Assembly: GCA_965644295.1 (NCBI GenBank)
Contig: CBFFRP010000107.1
Coordinates: forward strand, 29,560 to 93,559
Reading direction: 5' to 3'
DNA length: 64,000 bases
Source of the DNA: Paraphysomonas bandaiensis
Taxonomy: Eukaryota; Chrysophyceae
This document shows positions 10,385 through 20,935 of the stretch, piece after piece. Under the pieces are notes generated by a model, which saw only the letters and a program-made list of their open reading frames with translations, was not told the DNA's origin and searched no databases. Numbering within the stretch: position 1 is the stretch's first letter; each line of letters starts with the position of its first letter. The translations under genes were made by a program, and so were the position numbers.

Positions 10385-11341
10385 CTACAACATCCAGTGC
10401 TCCAGGTCACAGGGTATTTTACGCATGACATGCTCGAAACTAGGGTATTTCGATTTTTTAAAATAAGTCATAATTTCTTCGTAATTCGACACAAACGTTG
10501 ATATGTCATCTGAATGCACTTTCCTATACTCTTGATGCTGGGAGACTAAGAGCAGCTTGTCGTAGATGCCTTTGGCCAGAGCTTCCATAATAGCCTGAGT
10601 ATTGACCCCTCCGGTAGTTTCCATGTAGAGTCGTGCTATAAAACTATACGGATCATTCAAGTAGTCCTCATAAGTTATAATTCCGAATTTTTTGCATGAC
10701 TTTCTCTTTGAGATGCATTGTTTAAGGAAATCGGCTTGACTAATCCAGTGACGGACAGTTAAATCAGCACCTTTTCCCACATCAGCAATAGGAAAATGAC
10801 GTTTTACAATGGATATATTATGTGTACTGAATTGAGGATGCGGTTCACCATAAAATACACTCTCAGACGGAGACATGGACAGAGATTTTTTGACTATGTT
10901 AGTTCTCGCCAACAAAATCAACTTAAAGTCTCTCTTTATAAAATCCAATACGTATTGCTCTGATCGGATTAGTGCTATCACAACGCTTGAAATGCCGGCA
11001 TCAGCACAAATCTTATAGCGTGGCAGTATTTCATCACCATCTATGCCGCGTGGACCAAAGAGATTAGCTCCTGCTGTATAAAGTTCTCGTATGCGGGGAC
11101 CGCTGGGTGAAAAATACGACTGACGGGCAGATTCAGTCCAGTTATGAGGAAATCTGGTGTCTAAGAGCTCGCTGATCGTAAACACACATGGCATCTTGGT
11201 CATTAAGTCGACGAATATTGCATGCGAGCCCTCATGTGCTGTGTGTAAGATGGGAAGAGCAATAGTGCGATCCGTTGAATGAGACCATACTGCGCACACT
11301 GATAACACCAACAAAACCAGCAACATATATACACATCCCAT
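10385..11341 (-). CDS. Secretory-pathway sulfotransferase-like protein
   Basis: A single-exon gene of 318 aa. Residues 1-20 form a hydrophobic signal peptide or signal anchor, so the enzyme should face the ER or Golgi lumen. AHEGSHAIFVDLM (about 35-47) stands where sulfotransferases have the 5'-phosphosulfate loop that binds PAPS. FKLILLARTNIVKKSLS (139-155) matches the 3'-phosphate site, whose family form is an Arg followed about eight residues later by Ser. A late YEDYLNDP segment followed by a helix resembles the YEDL block of these enzymes. The sugar or protein substrate cannot be inferred. The loop lacks the usual SGS/TT string, so activity is uncertain. The gene is head-to-head with TM9SF, another Golgi-pathway protein. 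Confidence 0.7.
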   Translation of the reverse strand: MGCVYMLLVLLVLSVCAVWSHSTDRTIALPILHTAHEGSHAIFVDLMTKMPCVFTISELLDTRFPHNWTESARQSYFSPSGPRIRELYTAGANLFGPRGIDGDEILPRYKICADAGISSVVIALIRSEQYVLDFIKRDFKLILLARTNIVKKSLSMSPSESVFYGEPHPQFSTHNISIVKRHFPIADVGKGADLTVRHWISQADFLKQCISKRKSCKKFGIITYEDYLNDPYSFIARLYMETTGGVNTQAIMEALAKGIYDKLLLVSQHQEYRKVHSDDISTFVSNYEEIMTYFKKSKYPSFEHVMRKIPCDLEHWML

Positions 11342-11688
11342 ACTCTAACCTATTCCGTCGACAAATGCCGATTCATTGTCATGCAAACATAATCCAACCA
11401 TCCAACCAACCATGCCATGCATCCAAACGCAATGTACATCCACTCTACTGTGTACATACATACATGCATACAGTAGTACATACTATACAAACTTTTCATA
11501 CCAGTTCGTGTATAGAGATGTACAGAGTAGGTATGTAATTGTATGTACAGTATGTATCAGATCGTATACTGCTGTACTCTGTACAGAGATACCATACGAC
11601 TAGATCTGTCATAGCAGTGTGTATAGTAACACTATAACACTCCTATCACAATCAATATTCCGACATTACAACTCTATGATTAAGTAGA
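11342..11688. promoter_or_regulatory. Shared upstream region, sulfotransferase-like / TM9SF (347 bp)
   Basis: This gap lies between two divergent start codons, so it must hold both promoters. It is rich in GTACA/TGTAC words: GTGTACATACATACATGC near 11450, ATGTACAGTATG near 11542 and CTGCTGTACTCTGTACAG near 11570. The same words occur upstream of most other genes here. No TATA box position could be assigned. Confidence 0.5.
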
Positions 11689-14018
11689 ATGTTTATCTCT
11701 ATAGTTCTATTCAATGCTTTTATTTTAGTGTGTGTGGAAGGGTCTAGATATAAGAATCACGAGCGCATTACTATAGTAGCTAATACAGTGGGCCCTTTCA
11801 ACAATCCCACAGAAACATACCCTGTACGTAGAATATTATAAATGGAATTTATTAATTACTGTATTATAGTACTATTCTTTGCCGTATTGTCGTCGAACAG
11901 GAAAGCAGCGTCGTCATAAACAGGACTTAGGGGAGACCTTAGCAGGGTCTCGTAAGATTGCAACTCCTTATGATTTGACCTTTATGGACCCAGTGCCTTG
12001 GAGATCTCTTTGTGAAGAGTATATGGATGTGGAGGATGTATGTTTTATGTTATTTGTAAAGATGGTTTCTGATATATGTACTTCAGCTGAAAGAATTCAA
12101 AGATGCTATTGAAGATGACTATTTCTTTGAAATGTTTGTGGATGACCTCCCAATGTGGGGATACGTGGGTGAAGTCGCACACGAGGAGTTCCTTCTGGGA
12201 AAGTCTATCCAGGGTGCACGGGTGTATCTTTACCCTCATCTTCACTTCAGTATAGGATTCAACAACGATCAAATTGTATCAGCGAATGTCACGACAGATC
12301 CTAAGCGTCGTGTGGATATTACAGATGTAGTATCTGGACAAGAGGTAAAATCCTTCTCGTATATGATATATTAAATATTGGCTATGCGATACTTTAGATA
12401 TGTCCCACATACTGTCTTTAACTTCACCGTTTTCAGATTGTGTTTTCGTACTCTGTTGAGTGGAGACATCAGCCGGATATTGACTATGACGACCGCATGA
12501 AACGGTATGAAGGGTCTGCCTTTCTTCCCTCTACCTTCGAAATCCACTGGCTCTCAATGTTTAATTCTATGGTGCTCGTTCTTCTACTGACGACTTTCTT
12601 GGCCATTATTCTGATGCGTATATTAAAGAAAGATTTTTCTAGATATATGGAAGTCGATGAGGTATTTTACGTGTTGTGGATGCATGATAGACGAATGCTA
12701 GATAACTAGTATTTATGTTTTGCTGCATAAAAATTAGTATAGATTATATTTTTTATGCATTTAAAGTATTTCTAACACGGAAAGGATGAGATTGCTGAAG
12801 AGGAAACGGGTTGGAAGATGATCAACGGTGATGTTTTCCGTCCTCCACAACACCTATCTCTTTTTACCGCATGTGTTGGAACTGGGGCACAGATATTCAC
12901 AACCACCGTTATTCTCCTGTCGTTTGTACTACTGGAGGTTTTCAAGGCTACTCGTCGTGGGGCTCTTCTAACATCAGCGATCATCATATATGCCTTATGT
13001 GGAGTGGTTGGGGGATTCGTTTCAAGTCGACTCTACAAGCAGCTCAGAGGTACAAATTGGGTATGGAATGTAATCACGACTGCGGTGGTGTTCCCACTTC
13101 CTCTTGCGGCTGTGTTTTGTTGGGTTAATGGAGTAGCGTGGATGGAACATTCTACAGCTGCCCTCCCAATTACAACTATATTGGTAAGTTTCACCCTGAC
13201 AAGTAAACAACAGTGCGTCGTTTATCAGTTATTCTTACCCTGCAACTTTAATATATACTGACTTATTTCATCTTTAGTTAATGCTGTCCATTGTCGTTTT
13301 CGTGCACTTTCCGCTTACTGTCGCTGGGGCAATAGCCGGACGTCATTTAACAGCAGAATTCAAAGCACCATGCAGGTACTCATAGAGAATAACATTACAA
13401 ATATTTGTATTTCGAAGTTATCCGATACCATTGTTCTTTTTGCGCTATTGTTGTGTTTTATCTATTCCATGTAGCCTAGAAGTTTTACTTGATTCTAGTG
13501 TTTATAAATGTAACTTCTGCGTCGTGTAAAGGACAAATAAGGTTCCCCGTGAGATACCCAAACAAACCACTTGGTACCGTCATCCCTTTGCACAACTCTT
13601 TATGGCGGGGTTTCTTCCATTTTCGGCTATATACATTGAACTTCATTACATATTCGCTGCCATCTGGGGACATAAGATATACTCCCTTTTCGGGATTTTG
13701 TTTCTGGCTTTTGTTATGCTGACCTTGGTGGCATCTTTCATAACAATTGCGTTACTCTACTTTCAACTGGTGCGTGAAGATCATAGGTGGTGGTGGAGGT
13801 CCTTTGCGAATGGTGGCGCCACTGGGCTGCTTATTTACTGCTACTCGTTCTTTTACTTCTTCCATCGCTCCAAGATGGACGGATTTCTTCAGGAATCCTT
13901 TTATTTTGGGTACATGGGAGTAGTATCCTACGCTTTCTTTTTGATGCTTGGGTTTGTTGGTTTCATGTCGTCGTTCTCATTCGTGAATTACATCTATGGG
14001 GCAGTTAAAAGTGACTGA
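11689..14018 (+). CDS. TM9SF: TM9SF / nonaspanin family nine-pass membrane protein
   Basis: I reconstruct seven exons: 11689-11823, 11870-12037, 12087-12344, 12437-12661, 12785-13183, 13278-13375 and 13532-14018. All junctions are GT-AG and keep frame, giving 589 aa, the usual length for the family. Marks of the family are a signal peptide, ANTVGPFNNPTETY, the YYSLPYC block, FVDDLPMWGYVG, the block TGWKMINGDVFRPP, the TNKVPREIPKQ segment, and nine hydrophobic spans from about residue 220. The tail ends KSD, which fits the KxD/E signal that retains TM9SF proteins in the Golgi through COPI. The family works in protein sorting and in surface expression of other membrane proteins. The last two introns (94 and 156 nt) are long for this locus. 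Confidence 0.95.
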
Positions 14019-15055
14019 GCATAGCGGCAAGTCTATAGATAGCTAGTACCGAGTATGTAAGTGATGATGGTAATAGAGTATGCATTGTTTAGTGGTGCGT
14101 TGTCGTTAAGTGCAATTGAATAAAGTAATTTAAGTTTATCCGTTGTCTAGAATTTACAGATTGGTTTTCGCTCTTTGCTTAAGTATTGGATCTAATATGC
14201 TATAACGACTTTGGTTCTGTAATCTACATCTCTACACCACTTACTAAGAAATCTCTTTGACGTGTTAATTGTATATCGTATATTACCAGGTGTCTGTTTG
14301 CTTCATGTTCACATGGAATGTAGAACCACTCCGCTATCATCCTTTAAGAATTTAAGCACTCGATTCCCCTAGCATTTTAGTACAACGATATTGAAGAGTG
14401 CACAGTATGGTGTGCTGAATCCATATTGAAAAATGAAATTTCGGGTTTACTTTCTTGAGGTGCTTTAAGTCGGAAAGAGTCATCAGTTAGATATTAATAC
14501 TCCTTTATATTCATCTAATACTTTAAGCGTATTAATAGACGAACTCTTGGTTCACATGCAACAGGCTTACAGATTATAACATGAGTAGCACTGGACGCTA
14601 TCAGCCAAACACTGTTTTCTATTTCCATACACTCTTGACATATTGAACATGGCGTAGCTAATGAACACTGACCCTTCTTCAATCAGTAAAGATATCTCGC
14701 TATGGGCAGGGGACGCTGCTGCTGTATACATGCATATATCCAGACATCTCCATATGTGCGTGATGTCGTGTTTTTGGTTGGAGTAAAACAACACTCTTCC
14801 AATTAACGAGCCGTATTACCTAACGATTGGTTAGCATTATATGGTGTGAGTACAGCAGTGTGTACTACTATTGCCACTGTACTTCTTCGTGTACTGCTGT
14901 ACTGTACTGCGTTGTACTGCTGTACTATGCTATTGTACACTACACTGCTGTCCTGCCATGTATGTACTGCTGGACGGTGTCCAAGCACACTGCTTGCAGC
15001 ACTGCATGTTCCCAAAGATAATGCACACCTCCGTGTCGTTGCAACAAGGATTCTT
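14019..15055. other. Intergenic region with TGTAC-rich tract upstream of the phosphatase
   Basis: 14019-14800 shows no gene. 14830-14960 is dense in TGTACTGC/CTGTAC words and resembles the promoter regions elsewhere in the window. The phosphatase frame stays open upstream to about 14846 but that extension is this low-complexity tract, so I treat it as promoter or 5' untranslated sequence. Confidence 0.45.
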
Positions 15056-16009
15056 ATGCTCACATATTTATCTTCTCGACGACTGGCTTGTCACAGTAAA
15101 CTTTCATCTCCAAGGTTGCTGTTCTCAACATGCGAGAGTTTGAATGTCAAATCTCAACTCCTTCAAGATACAGACGTGTTTATATTTGATTGCGATGGAG
15201 TCATATGGCGTGGCAATGAAGCTATCAGTGGGGCAACAGATGTTATAACAAAATTAAGAAATTTAGGGAAAAAGGTGTATTTTATAACTAATAATTCCAC
15301 AAAGTCGAGAAGAGCATTGCAACAAAAATTTTCTCGCTTAGGATTTGAAGTTACTTATGACGAAGTTCTGTCGTCAAGCTATGCTGCAGCTACTTATCTG
15401 AAGCAGCACGGAATGGATGGTGAGAATGGTGGAAAGGCGTATGTTCTAGGAGAAGAAGGTATATGCGAAGAACTTGCCTTGCAAGGAATACCATACTTGG
15501 GAGGGCCACAAGACAGCAACAAGATCATTGACATCGAGAAAGATGTGCATGTTGATATCGACGTTAAAGCCGTGGTTGCAGGATTGGATCGAGGTATCAA
15601 CTACTATAAACTACAGTACGCACAAATTTGCTTAAGTAATCCAGAAGTATTGTTCATCGCGACGAATGAGGACGCAAGAGCTCATCTAACTCCAACTCAG
15701 CAATGGGCAGGCGGTGGTGCAATTGTTGGGGCACTAAAAGGCTGTTCTGGCAGAAACCCTCTAGTTGTCGGAAAACCGTCTGATTTTCTTATAAGAGATG
15801 TTATTAGTCGTAGTGGATCGAATCCGCAGAGAATGTGTATGGTTGGCGATCGTCTCGACACCGATATCCTATTTGGTTTGAATAACGGCTTACAGACATT
15901 ATTGGTACTGAGTGGAGTTACGACGGAGGATTATCTTCACAGATCTAGTGCTATATCGAAACCGAGATACTATTCTGAGAGCATTGCTGATTTACTTCGC
16001 TTAGTGTAA
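15056..16009 (+). CDS. HAD-superfamily phosphoglycolate phosphatase-type enzyme, probably organelle-targeted
   Basis: A single-exon gene of 317 aa from the ATG at 15056. All class IIA HAD motifs are present: VFIFDCDGVIWRG with nucleophile Asp45 and acid Asp47, ITNNSTKSR (motif II), the VVGKPSD lysine (motif III), and MVGDRLDTDILFG (motif IV, Mg2+ binding). The family includes phosphoglycolate phosphatase and 4-nitrophenyl phosphatase; it hydrolyses small phosphate esters and clears 2-phosphoglycolate in metabolite repair or photorespiration. The 35 residues before the domain are rich in Ser, Arg and Leu with few acids, like a mitochondrial or plastid presequence. I chose this start because the upstream in-frame sequence is a TGTAC repeat tract beginning with a non-ATG codon. 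Confidence 0.9.
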   Translation: MLTYLSSRRLACHSKLSSPRLLFSTCESLNVKSQLLQDTDVFIFDCDGVIWRGNEAISGATDVITKLRNLGKKVYFITNNSTKSRRALQQKFSRLGFEVTYDEVLSSSYAAATYLKQHGMDGENGGKAYVLGEEGICEELALQGIPYLGGPQDSNKIIDIEKDVHVDIDVKAVVAGLDRGINYYKLQYAQICLSNPEVLFIATNEDARAHLTPTQQWAGGGAIVGALKGCSGRNPLVVGKPSDFLIRDVISRSGSNPQRMCMVGDRLDTDILFGLNNGLQTLLVLSGVTTEDYLHRSSAISKPRYYSESIADLLRLV

Positions 16010-16847
16010 GAAATCATGCACTATATCCTACTGTGGACTGGCTTCATGTAGATAGTTAGGAGGGGATAGGCAGTGTATAGTGCACTGTAGATACCAATTA
16101 AAGAACCGTAAAAAATTATTGCTCACGTAAAAATGCTAATGTATATTAATTTCTACTTTTGCCTTGAACAAGCCCGATAAAACAATTTGTGTAATGTTTA
16201 CAGAAAGTATAACTGCTTCTACAGAATCAAGTATGAATTTTCCGGTGACATATTTCAACCTACTAAATTATGCAGATGTTTTTACTAAACTAAAAACGAC
16301 AGTTGCGCCGTATTGAAACTTAGTAGAATCGATAAAACTTTAGTAGGCTCGACTGACATTTTAAATATAATAGGAACGTCCGCAATTAGTAGGAAGAAAT
16401 GGCACTTTTTAGTTTAGTAGGAAAGTCAGATAAATTTAGTAGGGACAAATATATTTCTGCATCATGTTCTAGAGGTATATAAAATACGAATGTACCAGTA
16501 TATTTTCTAGCACAGCGTTGGAAGTATTCAATGAAGGCTTCGTAGAAATTGTATTGTAACGGATATATATTGTGGAGATCTCGTTATTGATTATTTTATA
16601 CTAATACAAAATGCAGTGATAGTAACCAATGCCGCTGAGGATGTTAAGTAAATGAACACACACAAAATGCTACGGATTCACGAATATTTAAAATATAAAT
16701 TCCTTTATTGAATAGTTACCACTAAGGAGACAGCGCTACATGAACCGTTGGTAGTGGTAATGCCGCAGTCAATCGGCATCATATACTATCTATAAACAAT
16801 AACGACCAAGTCTGCTCTCATTGAACAGAGAAATAGTTTTTATCCCT
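16010..16847. other. Convergent intergenic region holding a MITE
   Basis: No gene was seen between the 3' ends of the phosphatase and the FUN14 gene. A miniature inverted-repeat element occupies 16244-16457; the remainder is AT-rich. Confidence 0.5.
16244..16457. mobile_element. MITE with about 50-bp terminal inverted repeats (CCTACTAAA family)
   Basis: The left arm, from TTTCAACCTACTAAATTAT through TACTAAACTAAAAA, matches the reverse complement of the right arm, from CCCTACTAAATTTAT through TACTAAACTAAAAA. Between the arms, TTAGTAG words recur. The plan, a short word repeated inside the ends, is like that of the CCTAGTC element at 6074-9635, but the word differs. It carries no coding capacity, and no clear target duplication was found. 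Confidence 0.6.
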
Positions 16848-17567
16848 TCACCCTCTGAGGCCCATGAGAAGCCCCGCCGCAAACCCACCACCAGTAGGCA
16901 TGTTGTATGAAAGAACGCCGCTCAGCTACAGGTAACCATGTAAATACACGGGATATTAAACTGCAACTACATACCTTCGAATAAACCGCTTTAAAATCAA
17001 GGGAATCTATCTGGCCGTCCTTGTTAATGTCAAGTAATTCCTGTTGCAGGCGAATAACTTCATTAGATGGACATTGATCATAAACATGCTCTCGAATACC
17101 TCAATATCTTTCTTGATTTGAATGTGGTTAACTTTGAGATAGCCGTTATAGGCTAGCCCTTGAACAACCATAAATATTCCACCCATAATGAAGGCCAAGG
17201 TTCGAGATACCTACGACGAAATTACAATTTATTCTTTATTCAAGCGACGATGTACCCGTTTTAGACAAAATCCAGATGAATATCCTGCTAAGAAGCCGTA
17301 TCCTACCTTTGCAGGAATACCGTGATCAACAACGTCAAAAGTCTGCTTGCTCAGAGTCTCAAAATCGAAAGAGGAGTTAGGAATGTATTTTTTAAAGTCA
17401 TCAGATCTGGAGTCATCTATAGCGCGTTTACTATTTTCTGCCAGCTTTTTTAGCCATTCAATTGGACGATCACTATTTCCATCATCATTGAAGCTGTGCG
17501 TGCCTTGAACAGACAGTAGTAACACTGCAATAAAAGTCTTTGAACTCAGGCGAGATACACGAAGCAT
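16848..17567 (-). CDS. FUN14-domain membrane protein with an EF-hand-like loop
   Basis: Four exons (17567-17256, 17210-17100, 17040-16975, 16925-16848) with introns of 45, 59 and 49 nt give 188 aa. The first 26 residues resemble a signal peptide or presequence. The FUN14 core is clear: VGYGFLAGYSSGFCLKR, then TLAFIMGGIFMVVQGLAYNG with the GYLKVNH turn, and the closing MPTGGGFAAGLLMGLRG. Between the hydrophobic segments lies ELLDINKDGQIDSLDF, which fits a Ca2+-binding EF-hand loop (D-N-D at loop positions 1, 3 and 5, Gly 6, Asp 9 and 12). Animal FUNDC1 is a mitochondrial outer-membrane mitophagy receptor; I see no clear LC3-binding motif here, so that role is not implied. The gene is head-to-head with an ankyrin protein. 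Confidence 0.88.
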
Positions 17568-18152
17568 GTAGCTCTATATATTATATCCAACACTTTCGTG
17601 GTGTGATTTCAATATCAAATATGCAGTTGGATAGTAGAATGTAGAGGATTATTCAATTATTGTTATTGAATAGTCCAATCTTGTCCCTCTTGCTATGCTT
17701 GAGTTTAATCACACTGTCTCGCTCAGTGTTCCTCCTGCTAACATCAACGTCTCTTATATTCAACATTATCAATACAGAAAATGTGTAGCCCGTACAATGT
17801 ATTGAAGCAATATGAAAACCGGAATACGTAGCCTGTTAATATGTGATACGTGAACGTGTAGCCCGTATAGTATATGGGCCAGAGGGTAGGGAACATCTCA
17901 CCTCTGAAGGGAAAAGAATACCATCCCCCGTATACCGTACACCGTATACCGTATACACAGTCTCCCACTACAGTTGCACACTACAGTTGAAAAACAAGCC
18001 AAGTGAAGGTTACACATCCACAGCAGCATACAGCAGCATACAGCAGCACCATATACATATCTGCATACACGAGCAACGTGGTCATCGTTCCATACACTCC
18101 GCATAGTTAGACCACAGCTTTAGTTCAATTTGGCGGGGATTATTTAATAAAT
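17568..18152. promoter_or_regulatory. Shared upstream region, FUN14 / ankyrin protein (585 bp)
   Basis: Divergent start codons flank this gap. Near 17935-17960 the word CCGTATAC repeats several times, and near 18020-18048 CAGCATA repeats three times (ATACAGCAGCATACAGCAGC). Both promoters must lie here. No other gene was seen. Confidence 0.45.
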
Positions 18153-18851
18153 ATGGGCTGTGGTTCTTCTACCGAAGCCCCAACCGGCTCAACAGCGACT
18201 AGGTCTGCACCTAATAGGATTGAAGTGGCTCAACAAAAACAAGAACCTGACACTGGTGTACCCCCTCCAGACAGGAAGCCTAGCTCTGCTATAAAAACTT
18301 CTGACTCAACAGATATGAATTGGAAACAAATTCATAGCGCTATTCGTTGGAATAAACCCACTGAAGAGGTCAGAGCAATGTTGACTAAAGAGCTGGCAAA
18401 CTCGAAAGACACTGGCAATGGAAATTTCCCACTACATATTGCGTCTCAGAATGGTCATTTGAATCTTGTTGAATTATTGATCGAATGTGGTGCTGATATA
18501 AACTGCCAAAATTTTAAGGGCAACACGCCGTTGCATATGGCTTTAAGTTACGACTACATAGATGTTGCAGAATTCCTCATTTCTGCAGGAGTGGATATGG
18601 ATTTGAAAAATGAATCTGATATTCCTGCACGCAAAGGTCTAGAAGGAGACAAATGTTTGGCGGCTGTGTACTTGGCAGCGGCAAAGAATACTGATGATGC
18701 TGTAAAAGCATTACAAAAATGCCTGAAATCCATCGAAGATCTCGACAAAGCCACTTTTGCTGCCACCGGACTTCGCGTAAAGAAAAGCATTGGGGGAGAA
18801 TGGACTGATGAAGTAAACACGTTGTTTAAGGAAGTACTGGGGAAAATATAG
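18153..18851 (+). CDS. Ankyrin-repeat protein with N-myristoylation signal
   Basis: A single exon of 232 aa. The start MGCGSST fits N-myristoylation (Gly2, Ser6) with a neighbouring Cys3 for palmitoylation, so membrane attachment is likely. After a low-complexity Pro/Ser/Thr region come two good ankyrin repeats (about 89-121, GNFPLHIASQNGHLNLVELL, and 122-154, GNTPLHMALSYDYIDVAEFL) and a partial third. The C-terminal 70 residues are helical and not recognised. Ankyrin repeats bind partner proteins; the partner is unknown. No enzyme domain is present. Confidence 0.85.
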   Translation: MGCGSSTEAPTGSTATRSAPNRIEVAQQKQEPDTGVPPPDRKPSSAIKTSDSTDMNWKQIHSAIRWNKPTEEVRAMLTKELANSKDTGNGNFPLHIASQNGHLNLVELLIECGADINCQNFKGNTPLHMALSYDYIDVAEFLISAGVDMDLKNESDIPARKGLEGDKCLAAVYLAAAKNTDDAVKALQKCLKSIEDLDKATFAATGLRVKKSIGGEWTDEVNTLFKEVLGKI

Positions 18852-19270
18852 ATTGATGGGATGCCCGTAGACGGGCTATGGTGAGCAGCTAGTCCAATAG
18901 GAGTTGTCGTTTCTTGTGCTGCGGGCTCTTTGGTGTTACGTTACTTAGTTTCGACATCGCATCTTTATTTTATTTCGAAACTATGCTATTTTACGTGAGC
19001 TGTACTGGTTATGAGTATTGATAGTGTTCGCATAACCTTGAATTAACCATAGTACGCTTCTTGAAGTGCGAAGTATAATTAATGAATAATGATTTCGGTG
19101 ACTGTATATTGTAAATGTCGTAGCGACGCTTAGTTGTCATTCGGTTCCTCCAGTGGAAAAATAATAATACAGAGGGGGTTTATGTACTCGATCTATTCAT
19201 CATGTATATATCTGTTTACTCTCCTACATGCTGTGTGAGTATGCAAAACTCAAGTTTTGAAGCCTAATAT
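18852..19270. other. Intergenic, nothing recognised
   Basis: 3' flank of the ankyrin gene up to the hAT element. It ends in CCTAATAT (19263-19270), the left copy of the hAT target-site duplication. Confidence 0.5.
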
Positions 19271-20194
19271 CAGGGCCTGGTAATACCTACTAACTGAAAG
19301 TAGATAGCACCACGCATATAAGAGATAGTGTTGTGCTCCCTTAATTACTCATTTTTAGTTAAATAGCAGACTACAAATTTTAACTACTTCTCGCTCTCTA
19401 CTGACACATCAGGATCTTCTTGCAGGGCTTCATGGAGGGTGTAAACTTCGCACAACATGTAATTGACTCGTAGGAATAGCAACGATTGTAGACGATATGG
19501 ATTCATATAATCACCTTTGCAAGACTAAAGAGCCTCTCAACAACATTAGAGTGTGCTTCAATATGAAGCAAGCAGCGGTAGTTGGACTCTCTTGGTGACC
19601 TCGGAGCTGTCCAGAACACGCTGTGCAAAATCAGTTCCTTCACTCTCGTCCTCGTTATTTCTGTCGGGTACACCAACCTCCATGGATGAATCCAGTTGCA
19701 AATGTCTAACTGCTCTTCTCTCATGGCCTGTCAACTCTCTTTCATCGTTCCCTTGAATTTTAGCCACTTCCTCCTCAAAATTTGCGCTGGCAACAATGCT
19801 TGCATTCGGGGAAAGGTATGGATGCAACTCTGGAAATTCTGGCGGGCTTGGTACAAATTGATTCCATCTCTTTGTAAGGCCAGCGTAACAATCTGTAACT
19901 TTTTCAAGTTGCGTCAAATATTGTTTCAGCTTTCAAAAGTTAGCTGATGTTAGAATCTGGAGTAAGGAGATACTTTCATTCTTATAAAAGACAACAAATC
20001 GCTCCCGTGAAGTCTTTCATTTCAGTTCTATTTAGAGCAGTACAGGTCATTAATGGGATACCATTAATGGCCCATTAATGGTAGTCCGGTTCCCGGCAAT
20101 TATAATGGCATCAATTAAAAATGTCCCGGCAATTATAATGGCATTACCATTAATGGCCATTAATGCCATTACCATTAATGATTACCAGGCCCTG
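19271..20194 (-). mobile_element. 924-bp internally deleted hAT transposon with perfect ends and TSD
   Basis: The ends are perfect 14-bp terminal inverted repeats: CAGGGCCTGGTAAT at 19271-19284 and ATTACCAGGCCCTG at 20181-20194. They are flanked by an identical 8-bp direct repeat CCTAATAT (19263-19270 and 20195-20202), the target-site size diagnostic of the hAT superfamily. Subterminal words ATTAATGG and CCCGGCAATTATAATGG repeat at 20050-20180, as transposase-binding sites do in hAT elements. A broken piece of the transposase C-terminus survives on the minus strand. Too much is missing for the copy to move by itself. Confidence 0.92.
19380..19917 (-). pseudogene. hAT transposase C-terminal remnant (dimerisation region), frame-shifted
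   Basis: The minus strand reads through two open pieces plus a tail in a third frame. The piece HIEAHSNVVERLFSLAKV matches the hAT C-terminal dimerisation signature (family form SxxVERxFSxAG), followed in another frame by NPYRLQSLLFLRVNY and HEALQEDPDV. At least two frame changes and the absence of the N-terminal two thirds show that it is dead. A diverged homologue lies at 32200-32351. Confidence 0.75.
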
Positions 20195-20362
20195 CCTAAT
20201 ATTATGTCTAAACGAGACTGAAAGATATAGTTTTTGCTTGTCGAAACAGGAGCGAAGAATGGTAATCGAACTTATCAGTTGCCAGAAATACAAGTATCCT
20301 GCAACCCTAAGCGCTCAAACGACTGGCCATGTTAAAAAGTTTGAAAAGAAGAGGCGAGAAGA

Positions 20363-20935
20363 CAGGTTCCTAGTCTAGTCAGAAGGTAGAAAAACTTAGT
20401 CATTAAATAATTAGATTTTTAACATTACAATGACTAGGTGGAAGTGGGTATTTACCTAGTCAAACAGGGGAGCATACTGTAGCCAAAAATTCAAATACTA
20501 TGTATGCCTCACATTTTGTCGTCACAGTCGAATAAAAATAAGTCGAGGTAATACCAAAACCTGCAACGCGATTTCACCAGGTTTCATATCTAAGTATTGA
20601 CCAAGTCCGGTGTAGCTCCACAGCAATCTTCATTTCATGGGCATCCAACCTCAGTATGTAATCAGCAGGAGCATCAGAAAACCGACACTGCCAGCGAAGA
20701 ATTTTTTTATTTCTGTGGTTTGATACCACGCGGTAATCCACGAATATACCATTCAGGTACTTCCGTAGTGTCGTACGTACGTGTTCTTCCAGTCCCCTGG
20801 CCTAAGGGCCATAACATCTACGGATTCATAACTTTGATAAGTGTCCTAGCTGCATTACGAGGCCGCGTTTCCTTGCAGGCCTGATATTTATAATATATTA
20901 AATTTGACTAGGTTGAATAATATATCTCTTTTCGT
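20363..20935. repeat. Worn relative of the CCTAGTC-type TIR element
   Basis: The right end (GACTAGGTTGAATAATATAT, 20908-20927) matches the right end of the 6074-9635 element. Near 20370-20465 the words CTAGTC, ACTTAGTCA, GACTAGG and CCTAGTCA form the other subterminal array. The interior (about 20470-20900) has no recognisable gene. The left terminus is degraded. Confidence 0.5.

Noticed and set aside
14846-15055. 70-codon N-terminal extension of the HAD phosphatase
   Set aside because: It begins with GTG and is a TGTAC-repeat tract like other promoter regions; the ATG at 15056 leaves a full enzyme with a plausible presequence.
20597-20884. 95-codon plus-strand frame
   Set aside because: It starts at a non-ATG codon, lies between worn transposon ends and has no recognisable motif.
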